NCBI RefSeq assembly: GCF_009873495.1
Contig: NZ_CP046703.1
Span: 5,298,501 to 5,362,500, forward strand
Source: Nostoc sp. ATCC 53789
GTDB taxonomy: Bacteria > Cyanobacteriota > Cyanobacteriia > Cyanobacteriales > Nostocaceae
DNA length: 64,000 bases
Direction: 5' to 3'
The translations under genes and the position numbers were made by a program. Shown one piece after another: positions 26,761-34,394 of the stretch (position 1 is the first letter of the stretch; each line of letters opens with the position of its first letter). The notes beneath the pieces were generated by a model, which was given only the letters and a program-made list of their open reading frames with translations, did no database searches and was not told where the DNA came from.

Positions 26761-28818
26761 TCAGTTTTTTTCCATTTTTCCCGATTTAGGACGAGAAGCT
26801 TTCGCTGGTGCGGAATTATTTTGCAGAATTGCAATTTCTCTCTGTGCATCTTGATAACTATCTTTTTCGCCTTGCTGCTGGAACAGTTTTGCAGCTTTTT
26901 TAAAATCTGCGATCGCTCCCTGTTTATTTTTCTGCTTGGTGCGAATCACACCCCGATTATAGTAGGCTAAGGCATTGTTAGCATTAATTGCGATCGCTTG
27001 TGAATAATCTTGATTGGCAGCTTTTTTATTTCCCAGTTCAAGATAAGCGTTACCACGATTGTTGTAAGCTGCTATATTATTAGGATCTAGTTTCAGAGCT
27101 TCGCTGTAATCTTCAATAGCGCCTTTATAATCTCCGAAAGAAAAGCGGTGAATACCTCTGTGAATATAAGCGGCAATAAATTTAGGGTCAATCTGTAAAA
27201 TAGTATTGTAATCTTCAGTAGCTTCGACTTTATTTCCCAGATCGCTGAAAACATCACCTCGATTAAGATATGCTTCTATATATTTTGGATTAATGTTAAT
27301 GGCATCAGTGTAATCTTTAAGGGCTGCATATTTTTGTTTATTAATAGATTGAGTTAAAGCCCTTTGATAATAAGCTTTGGCATCACTAGGATTAATCTTA
27401 ATTACTGTATCAAAATCTTCGATTGCCCCTTGCTTGAGTCTGAGGCGACGGCGGATAATCCCTCGTTGTAAATAGGCTTCAGTATACTGAGGCTTGAGGG
27501 CGATCGCTTTACTAAAATCTCCAATTGCCCCTTTATTATCTTTCAATTGAACACGGGTTAAGCCTCGCCCATAGTAAGCATAAGCATCATCAGAGTTTAA
27601 CTTAATCGCTTGGGTATAGTCTGCGATCGCTTCTTTGTATTTGCCTAATTCCGAAAAAGCAAATCCTCGGTCAAAATAGGCATTACCATCTTGAGGATTG
27701 AGTAAAATGGCCTGACTAGAATCTGCTTGCGCTTGCTCATAGTCTCCTAATCGATAATAAGCATCGCCTCGCTTATTATAAGCTAAAGAATTTTTCGGAT
27801 CTAATTCAATCACGTGATTGAAATCTTTAACTGCTCCTTCATAATTTCCTGCATCATATTTATCTAGCCCTTCTTGATATAATTCTTTTTGAGCATTACT
27901 GATAGGTTTTGGCGAATTTAAAAACCGCACTCCTACACCAAGTATGATTAAGCCAGCTATCCCAGCCAAAACTATTAATAATTTTTTAGCCGACTGTTTT
28001 TGCGGAACTTCAACATCTGTTAACTTTTTCAGGTCATCTAAAACTTCGGTTGCATACTGGTAGCGCTTCCGATAGTCCAAACGCACCATTTTATTGATAA
28101 TTTTTACTAGCTTTTTGCTGATTTTTATATTTTTGTTATACCAAAGTATTTCACCAGTCAGGCGATTTTTTTGATTTTGCAAATTAGATATTTCGTTTGC
28201 AGGTAAACCTAAAATTGCTGCGATCGCAACCATACCTAAAGCATATATATCACTGTTATATTTAACGTTGCCGTTAACTTGTTCTATAGGCATATATTGG
28301 ATATTTTCAGCGTTATTAGTTATGGCTTCATTAAAATTACTAAAATCAACCAACACTAATTTTTTATCTGACTCTCTGCGAATAATATTTGCTGGTTTAA
28401 TATTCCGGTGAATAACACCTAAGCTATGTACAATCACCAAAATCTCTAATATCTCTGATAAAAGATAAATTATTTGGTCTTCCCTCAGAGTTTGTCCCTG
28501 GATAATTTCCTCAGTAAAAGGATTACCAGGGATGAATTCTTGAACTATATAGAATTCTTCGTTTTCTTCAAAATAAGCAATTAGCTTCTGAATTTGGTCG
28601 TATTCCTGCCCTAGTTTTTCTAAAGTTTCTGCTTTACTGGCAAACAAGCGAGGCAGGATAGTTAAAGCTTGAGAATTGCCGCTAGGACTACGTAACTGCT
28701 TGACGACAAATTGGCTCTCAGGAAGAATCGCATCTTCAACTAGATAGGTTTTTGCCTTTTCCCCATCATTCAGAACTTTCAGTATTAGGTAACGGCCATC
28801 TAGTAAATGAATAGGCAT
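26761..28818 (-). CDS. Kinase-like (probable pseudokinase) TPR membrane protein
   Basis: A 685-residue protein. Residues 1-265 are a Ser/Thr kinase-like domain: the ATP-lysine is kept (Lys40, VVKQL) and DFG reads DFS (Asp158), but the catalytic loop is HRNIKPANII, with Asn139 in place of the essential Asp. A transmembrane helix at about 282-303 (IVLAGIAGLIILGVGV) is followed by about ten TPR units to residue 660. It is probably a membrane-bound scaffold or regulator. ATG 28818 is chosen over upstream TTG codons. Family known as TPR-containing Ser/Thr kinases of cyanobacteria. Confidence 0.85.
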   Translation of the reverse strand: MPIHLLDGRYLILKVLNDGEKAKTYLVEDAILPESQFVVKQLRSPSGNSQALTILPRLFASKAETLEKLGQEYDQIQKLIAYFEENEEFYIVQEFIPGNPFTEEIIQGQTLREDQIIYLLSEILEILVIVHSLGVIHRNIKPANIIRRESDKKLVLVDFSNFNEAITNNAENIQYMPIEQVNGNVKYNSDIYALGMVAIAAILGLPANEISNLQNQKNRLTGEILWYNKNIKISKKLVKIINKMVRLDYRKRYQYATEVLDDLKKLTDVEVPQKQSAKKLLIVLAGIAGLIILGVGVRFLNSPKPISNAQKELYQEGLDKYDAGNYEGAVKDFNHVIELDPKNSLAYNKRGDAYYRLGDYEQAQADSSQAILLNPQDGNAYFDRGFAFSELGKYKEAIADYTQAIKLNSDDAYAYYGRGLTRVQLKDNKGAIGDFSKAIALKPQYTEAYLQRGIIRRRLRLKQGAIEDFDTVIKINPSDAKAYYQRALTQSINKQKYAALKDYTDAININPKYIEAYLNRGDVFSDLGNKVEATEDYNTILQIDPKFIAAYIHRGIHRFSFGDYKGAIEDYSEALKLDPNNIAAYNNRGNAYLELGNKKAANQDYSQAIAINANNALAYYNRGVIRTKQKNKQGAIADFKKAAKLFQQQGEKDSYQDAQREIAILQNNSAPAKASRPKSGKMEKN

Positions 28819-29202
28819 CAATATCAATATAGTCTTATAAATTGTTTGATTATAGCTTACGTGTTATTACTGGTAACTATTTTTTTGAAAAAATATTTAG
28901 TTAAAACAAATCAATGCCATTGTGGCAGGTAAAAGTATTAATTACTAGCTAATGCTGCATATTGCTAGTAATATTTTTTTTTATTAAAAGAATGTTATTG
29001 ATTTAGTACGGTTATATATTAACAGACTTAAGTAAAATTTGTGAGTTCAACGAGGCTTGGGAAAAAAAGTTAATCCATAGGGGAGGGATATTTTGATTGG
29101 GACTATTCAGCAATGCCACTCATGACAGATAATCCTCAAATAGGGTAAAAAAATAGCAGTTTTAATTATGTATAACCCCATATAACATATAAGAAATCCA
29201 AA
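28819..29202. other. Divergent promoter spacer
   Basis: About 380 bp between divergent genes, AT-rich, with no repeat or RNA gene that I can see. Confidence 0.5.
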
Positions 29203-30075
29203 ATGAACGTATTTGGGCGAAAAAAAGCCTTGGTAGCTACTGCGAAGCGTCAATTTCTCAAGGCGCTCAATGACCGCGACATTGCTGCGATTAATAGCTT
29301 AGTTGTAGATTTACAAAGCATTTTGAGAGCGGAAAAGTTAACTGATTTGATTGTTAATGAGGTAATGGTTGAATGCGATGCTGACAGCCACAGTTGGTTT
29401 TGTCAAATTTTTCTTGGACAAGCCCAATATGAACAGATGGAGGGAAAAGCTCAAAGTAACGTCTTTAAAATTCTAGTGAGTAAAGGTTTGGAACCGGGCA
29501 AAGACTTTAGCTCTGGGCGCGATCGCAATATTATTATAGGCGATCGCGCCAAGCAAGTCTTACTTAGCGAACTGCCCCAGGAGCATCAGGCAGCATTTGA
29601 GGCACAGTTAGAATCCTCGCTAGTTTTAGATCCAGTTACCACCATCGAACAGCAGTTAGGTTGTGCATTTTTTACCAATTTGACTGAGATTGCCATTCAA
29701 CAAATGGAGTTACTGAGTAATTCTCAAGCAGCTGCTTATCTAGGAGTGCTGTTGGCTGGATTAGTATCGCGTCATCCTCAACTTAAAGATGCGGACTTTC
29801 CCACACGATTTATTGTCAATGCTCTCCAAGGATTGTCGCAAGAACGAGCAATGGCAATTTTGAACGATCCAGAGACAAATCCCCAGTTCGATGAAATGAT
29901 TATTTTTGGGCATTTATTAGCAGCAATGGGAGATAAAGAATATCACCGCATTGCTGAAGAAGAGGGTGGTATAAGTCTTGAACAACTTAAAAAACTTGAT
30001 TTAGTTTGGTGTGGTGAACGTCGGCTTTCAGAAATGGTAGCCATGATGGAAAAATGGCATTTCAAAGATAGATAA
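29203..30075 (+). CDS. Unknown soluble protein
   Basis: A 290-residue protein with no family I can name. It is mostly helical, without signal peptide or membrane segment. Features include MNVFGRKKALVATAKRQF at the start, a Trp/Cys segment SHSWFCQIFLG near residue 64, and a DNA- or nucleotide-neutral middle part. Base use is like its neighbours and the frame is intact, suggesting a conserved cyanobacterial gene. It converges with lysC, with a 28-bp gap, and has no evident partner. Confidence 0.7.
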   Translation: MNVFGRKKALVATAKRQFLKALNDRDIAAINSLVVDLQSILRAEKLTDLIVNEVMVECDADSHSWFCQIFLGQAQYEQMEGKAQSNVFKILVSKGLEPGKDFSSGRDRNIIIGDRAKQVLLSELPQEHQAAFEAQLESSLVLDPVTTIEQQLGCAFFTNLTEIAIQQMELLSNSQAAAYLGVLLAGLVSRHPQLKDADFPTRFIVNALQGLSQERAMAILNDPETNPQFDEMIIFGHLLAAMGDKEYHRIAEEEGGISLEQLKKLDLVWCGERRLSEMVAMMEKWHFKDR

Positions 30076-30103
30076 TCAGCAATTTAAAATTCAAACTTTA
30101 GTT

Positions 30104-31960
30104 CTATGCTGGCACGACAACTTTCTCACTACCAGCTAGTCCAAAAGCGGCATGAATGGCTTGCAAAGCTTTAACACCTTGCTCTTGTGCTACGACACAA
30201 CTAATTTTTATTTCTGAGGTCGCAATCATTTGAATATTAATTTGGTGTTGGGCTAGCGCCTCAAACATTTTGGCAGCAACACCTGGTTGTCCTACCATAC
30301 CTGCACCAACAATACTCACTTTAGCGATCGCACTATCTAAAACAACTTCGCCCCATCCTAACTCTGCCGCTACTTGGGTAAGCATTTTTTTGGCACTTTC
30401 CCCGTCTATCCGCGAGACTGTAAAAGCAATATCTCTCCTGGGAACACCATCAATCACCCGACAGCGCTGAGATTGAATAATCATGTCAACGCTGATATTG
30501 TGTTGCGCTAATAATCCAAATAACTTCGCCGCCATCCCCGGACGATCTGGTAATTGGCGAATAGCGAGACGCGCTTGATTCAAATCTAAAGCAACACCGC
30601 GAACGGGAGGACAATTGGGCAGGGGGGCGGAGGGGCACAGGGGCACAGGGGAATCTATACATGCACTCTCCCCTGCTCCCCTGCTCCCCTGCTCCCCTGC
30701 CTCTATTTCAAAGGCGGTGCGGAGTGCGGTGACGGCGCGATCGCATTCGGCGGCGTTGACTACGCAACTTACTTTCACTTCGCTGGTGGAAATCATTTGA
30801 ATATTCACGCCAGCTTCAGCTAAGGTAGCGAACATTTTTGCAGCCACACCGGGACGGCCAATCATTCCTGCGCCTGCGATACTGACTTTGGCAATGTTAT
30901 GTTCTAGCATTACCTCGGCTTCATCAGATTTGGGGTTAGATGGATTTCTCAGGGCTGGGGCGATCGCTGCTGCTACTGCTTCTGCCCGTTTTAAGATTGG
31001 GGTGGTGACAGTAAAGGCAATGTCATTACTGTTACCTTCATGAATAGACTGAATAATCAAATCTACATCTACTTTTTGTCGGGAAATTTCGCCAAATAAC
31101 CTGGCTGCTACACCGGGTTTATCAGGTACGCGCAACAATGCTACTTTTGCTTGGTCAGTGTCAAATTCTACAGCATCCACCGGACGGGCAATTTCTAGAT
31201 TGATTAGCGATCGCCCTTGGGGTTTGGCTGATGTCACCCAAGTACCTGGTTGATCCGTCCAGCTAGACCTAACGACAAGGGGAACACCATAGTTACGAGC
31301 AATTTCTACAGCACGGGGATGCAGCACTTTTGCACCCAAGCTAGCTAGTTCCAACATTTCATCGCAGGTGATGTCATCCATCAATTGGGCTTCGGCAACT
31401 AAGCGGGGGTCTGTAGTTAGAATCCCTGGAACATCTGTATAAATCTCACAAAAGTTAGCTCGTAATGCGGCTGCGATCGCTACCGCCGAAGTGTCAGAAC
31501 CACCGCGCCCCAAAGTTGTAATTTCCATCTCCCCAGCGTTGGATGTGCCTTGGAACCCTGCTACAACAACTACTTTACCTGCATTTATGTGGCGACAGAG
31601 GCGAGTAGTGTCAATATGCAAAATTCGAGCGCGGCTGTGTTCAGCTTCGGTAACAATTCCTACCTGAGCGCCAGTCATGGAAATTGCTGGTTGTCCGAGT
31701 TCCTGCAAAGCCATGCTGAGTAAGGCGATGGTTACTTGTTCGCCTGTGGAAAGCAGCATATCCATTTCCCGGCGGTTAGGATTGGAAGAAATTTCATTAG
31801 CTAGTTTGACGAGTCCATCGGTGGTTTTGCCCATTGCCGAAACCACTACTACCAGAGAGTTTCCAGCTTGGACAGTTTTATAAACACGCTGTGCGACAGC
31901 TTGAATGCGTTCCACTGAACCGACAGATGTACCACCGTATTTCTGAACTATGAGCGCCAT
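30104..31960 (-). CDS. lysC: Aspartate kinase with four ACT domains
   Basis: A 618-residue aspartokinase that phosphorylates aspartate at the start of the Lys/Thr/Met pathway. The kinase domain (1-245) opens with VQKYGGTSVGSVERI and contains the family segment GRGGSDTSAVAIA. Two pairs of ACT domains follow (about 255-415 and 455-610), each with a VSIVGAGM-like core; this double set is usual in cyanobacteria and mediates feedback inhibition. ATG 31960 (MALIVQKYG) is chosen. Between the pairs, residues about 420-455 are a Pro/Ser/Cys-rich linker encoded by CTCCCCTG tandem repeats. Confidence 0.93.
   Translation of the reverse strand: MALIVQKYGGTSVGSVERIQAVAQRVYKTVQAGNSLVVVVSAMGKTTDGLVKLANEISSNPNRREMDMLLSTGEQVTIALLSMALQELGQPAISMTGAQVGIVTEAEHSRARILHIDTTRLCRHINAGKVVVVAGFQGTSNAGEMEITTLGRGGSDTSAVAIAAALRANFCEIYTDVPGILTTDPRLVAEAQLMDDITCDEMLELASLGAKVLHPRAVEIARNYGVPLVVRSSWTDQPGTWVTSAKPQGRSLINLEIARPVDAVEFDTDQAKVALLRVPDKPGVAARLFGEISRQKVDVDLIIQSIHEGNSNDIAFTVTTPILKRAEAVAAAIAPALRNPSNPKSDEAEVMLEHNIAKVSIAGAGMIGRPGVAAKMFATLAEAGVNIQMISTSEVKVSCVVNAAECDRAVTALRTAFEIEAGEQGSRGAGESACIDSPVPLCPSAPLPNCPPVRGVALDLNQARLAIRQLPDRPGMAAKLFGLLAQHNISVDMIIQSQRCRVIDGVPRRDIAFTVSRIDGESAKKMLTQVAAELGWGEVVLDSAIAKVSIVGAGMVGQPGVAAKMFEALAQHQINIQMIATSEIKISCVVAQEQGVKALQAIHAAFGLAGSEKVVVPA
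30620..30702. repeat. Repeat inside lysC (GGGGCACA / CTCCCCTG copies)
   Basis: Copies of AGGGGCAC at about 30630-30652 face four tandem CTCCCCTG copies at about 30668-30700, forming a hairpin-capable block inside the gene. It keeps the reading frame and encodes the linker between ACT pairs. Confidence 0.75.
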
Positions 31961-32082
31961 AACTTTTATGTAATCAATTGTGTCTGTTTTGCTCAATGCC
32001 TCCGCCGGGTTAGGAAGCCTTGAAGATATTAATAGATATTTAGTTTACTAAAAATTGTGTAGCATACCCAATCATGAGTTGA

Positions 32083-32652
32083 TTATTCAAAAACCACATC
32101 TTCGTAAAGTGCTGCCATTGTTTCCTCAAAATCCACGCTGTTGAGTCTAAATGATTGATGTTCTGCTGTATAGGATTGTAAAACCCACAACCCTTGCTCA
32201 TTGCGTCGAAAACACTCAACTCGCTGACGTTTTGTATTAATTAAAACATACTCTTGCAGACTTTCCAGTGTTTGATAATCGGCGAATTTATCACCTCGGT
32301 CAAATGCTTCGGTAGAATTAGATAAAACTTCGACAATTAAACAGGGAAATCTTTTATAACCTGGCGTTTCTTGATCTCGTTGATCGCAAGTAACCATCAC
32401 ATCGGGATAATAAAAGCGATTCAGAGATTCGATTCGGGCTTTCATGTCAGCGATGTAAACACGACAACCAGAGCCGCGCACATGATTACGGAGGAGAGAT
32501 GCCAGGTTAAGAGCAATGGTGACGTGTGGATCAAGCGCTCCAGCCATTGCATAGATGTAGCCGTCTATATATTCATGCTTGATATTGCTCTGTTCCTCCA
32601 TTTGGAGGTATTCTTCAACAGTGAGGTAGTTTTGTTGGGGCGAGGCTATCAT
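32083..32652 (-). CDS. Uma2 family (DUF820) putative endonuclease
   Basis: A 189-residue protein of the Uma2 family, PD-(D/E)XK-fold nuclease-like proteins massively expanded in cyanobacteria. It begins NYLTVEEYLQMEEQSNIKHE and has the family core YYPDVMVTCD and PCLIVEVLSNSTEAFDRGDK, in which Asp, Glu and Lys supply the presumed active site. Biological role is not established. It precedes a toxin-antitoxin zone, on the opposite strand to the VapBC-like pair. Confidence 0.88.
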   Translation of the reverse strand: MIASPQQNYLTVEEYLQMEEQSNIKHEYIDGYIYAMAGALDPHVTIALNLASLLRNHVRGSGCRVYIADMKARIESLNRFYYPDVMVTCDQRDQETPGYKRFPCLIVEVLSNSTEAFDRGDKFADYQTLESLQEYVLINTKRQRVECFRRNEQGLWVLQSYTAEHQSFRLNSVDFEETMAALYEDVVFE

Positions 32653-32749
32653 ATTTTAAAGGTTTTATTGTGCCGATTTACTTGTGGCGATGCGTTAGGT
32701 GCAGTAGACTTTATAATCAAGTAAGGAACTTATGTAAGGAACGTGGATA

Positions 32750-32995
32750 ATGGCTAGTGCTACCATCACCACTAAAGGGCAAGTAACTATTCCTAAAGAA
32801 ATTAGGGATTATCTTAACCTTGATACAGGTAGTAAGGTTGATTTTGTCATTGATGAAAATGGAATAGTTAAATTAATTCCCCTGAATATCTCTATCAAAA
32901 GTTTATCAGGGATTTTACACCGTCCGGGCATGAAAAGCGCAACTTTAGAAGAAATGGAAACTGCAATTAAAGAAGGCTCAAGTGATTGGACTTGA
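32750..32995 (+). CDS. AbrB-family antitoxin (VapB-like)
   Basis: An 81-residue antitoxin. Residues 3-45 are a swapped-hairpin AbrB/SpoVT DNA-binding domain (ATITTKGQVTIPKEIRDYL); the C-terminal tail would wrap the toxin. It overlaps the PIN toxin gene by 14 bp, the usual translational coupling. Antitoxin and complex normally repress their own promoter; TATAAT at about 32711 and AAGGAAC before the ATG fit a local promoter and ribosome site. Confidence 0.88.
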   Translation: MASATITTKGQVTIPKEIRDYLNLDTGSKVDFVIDENGIVKLIPLNISIKSLSGILHRPGMKSATLEEMETAIKEGSSDWT

Positions 32996-33371
32996 TACAA
33001 ATATTTTAGTGCGCTACTTGACAAAAGATGATGAAAAGCAGTGGGAGCAAGCTGCTGAAATTATCGAAGGGGGAGAGCAATGTTTTGTTGCTAATATAGT
33101 TATTTGTGAATTGGTTTGGGTTTTACGGAGTAATACTTATCAATTTAGTAGGGAAGAAATTAGTAACACTATAGAATTAATGGTGCAATGTTCGGTATTT
33201 GAGCTAGAAAATCGCTCTTTAGTTTATCAAGCATTACAAAGATTTAAGCAGGGAAGTGCAGATTCTTCTGATTATTTAATTGGGGCGATTGCTCAAGATT
33301 ATGGTTGTAGTTCAACTGTGACATTTGACAGAAAGTTGAGAAGCGAAAGGGGATTTGATTTATTTGAGTAA
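32982..33371 (+). CDS. PIN-domain toxin (VapC-like)
   Basis: A 129-residue PIN-domain ribonuclease, the toxin of a type II pair. Acidic residues are in place: Asp4 (MIGLDTNILVRYL), Glu near 45 (VICELVWVL), and the C-terminal Asp pair in SADSSDYLIGAIAQ and TFDRKL. GTG at 32982 lies inside the antitoxin gene. VapC toxins cut specific RNAs, often tRNAs; the target here is unknown. Confidence 0.88.
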   Translation: MIGLDTNILVRYLTKDDEKQWEQAAEIIEGGEQCFVANIVICELVWVLRSNTYQFSREEISNTIELMVQCSVFELENRSLVYQALQRFKQGSADSSDYLIGAIAQDYGCSSTVTFDRKLRSERGFDLFE

Positions 33372-33446
33372 TCCTAAATTTTAATTAACATTGCTGTGTT
33401 TGATGAGATTTAAAAGAGCAATCGCTTATTGATTTACACTTTGTAG

Positions 33447-33641
33447 TTAAAAATTAGGTAATAAACCTGCTTGTTTGCATATTTCATTAGCAGTAATACG
33501 ATCAATGGTACGATGCCGTTTTACAGGAAGAGTTTTTATCTCATTAGTATAAATTGAATGATTTCCTCCTTCCCTTAATAAATAAAAGCCATTTTGCTCT
33601 AAGTATTTAATTAGCTCTTTTCGTTTGACTGACACACTCAA
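33447..33641 (-). CDS. HicA-like toxin
   Basis: A 64-residue protein of the HicA/YcfA family, small double-stranded-RNA-binding-fold mRNA interferases. The conserved helix KRKELIKYLEQNGFYLLREG and the catalytic His in GGNHSIYTN are present. It begins at TTG 33641, overlapping the HicB stop by four bases, or at GTG 33635. The order (antitoxin first) is the reverse of the E. coli hicAB operon but is common in cyanobacteria. Confidence 0.85.
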   Translation of the reverse strand: MSVSVKRKELIKYLEQNGFYLLREGGNHSIYTNEIKTLPVKRHRTIDRITANEICKQAGLLPNF

Positions 33642-33856
33642 ACCTCTATAGGAATTTGTTCGAGCAAAAAACCACCTGTGGGAATTTCTTTATTTTGTTG
33701 GCGATAGGCAAGAATCATTTGTTTGGTTGCATCTTGTAACATAGCCCTGCATTCTTCTAAGGTTTCTCCTTCTGTAATGACTTCTTGCCATTCAATGAGT
33801 TGTCCCATATATCCGCTATCAGTTTTTGTATATTTTGCAGTGTATGTAATTAACAT
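33638..33856 (-). CDS. HicB-like antitoxin
   Basis: A 72-residue HicB-family protein with a partial RNase H-like fold: YTAKYTKTDSGYMGQLIEWQ then ITEGETLEECRAMLQDATKQ, the family signature. No C-terminal DNA-binding domain is present, so autoregulation would need another factor. ATG 33856 (MLITYTAKY) is used; the longer frame to 33931 has no support. Coupled to hicA by a TTGA overlap. Confidence 0.85.
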   Translation of the reverse strand: MLITYTAKYTKTDSGYMGQLIEWQEVITEGETLEECRAMLQDATKQMILAYRQQNKEIPTGGFLLEQIPIEV

Positions 33857-34022
33857 TTCTGTGTTCGTCAGGATAATTATATGATTGATCGTAGCTGATT
33901 TTTTATTGCGGGGGCTGCATCTCTCTATCATTCACAACTGCATAAGTGCGTAGGCATAGCCCGTCGTAGACATCGCCAGCTTTCGGCTCAATGATATACC
34001 GAAATGAATGTGTGAATTACTC

Positions 34023-34252
34023 AAATGAATAAGCAAACTGGAGTTTGAATAAGTAAAAGCTGCTTTTGCTTGCGGAAAACACCAAAATGAGTAAGCAAAC
34101 TGGGGTTTGAGTAAGTAAAAGCTTATTTTGCTTGCGGAAAACACCAAAATGAGTAAGCAAACTGGGGTTTGAATAAGTAAAAGCTTATTTTGCTTGCGGA
34201 AAACACTAAAATGAGTAAGCAAACTGGGGTTTGAGAAAGTAAAAGCTGCTTT
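34023..34252. repeat. Tandem repeat, 62-bp period, about 3.7 copies
   Basis: Units start at 34023, 34085, 34147 and 34209, each beginning AAATGA(A/G)TAAGCAAACTGG and containing GCTTGCGGAAAAC. A period of 62 is not a multiple of three, so the minus-strand frame crossing it is not a gene. Half-unit copies (GAGAAAGTAAAAGCT) continue to about 34285. Confidence 0.9.
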
Positions 34253-34394
34253 TGAGAAAGTAAAAGCTCATTTTGAGTAAGTTGAATGGCATTTTTACTT
34301 AGTTCAATATGAATTTTAGTCTAGGCGATACCTTCGGTGAGCTTCGCTAACGCACTTTTCAGTTTTCTCACGGTACGCTTTGCACAAAACTAGC

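Noticed and set aside
33932-34222. 96-codon minus-strand frame before hicB
   Set aside because: It runs through the 62-bp repeats, whose period is not a multiple of three, and shows no protein-like conservation between units.
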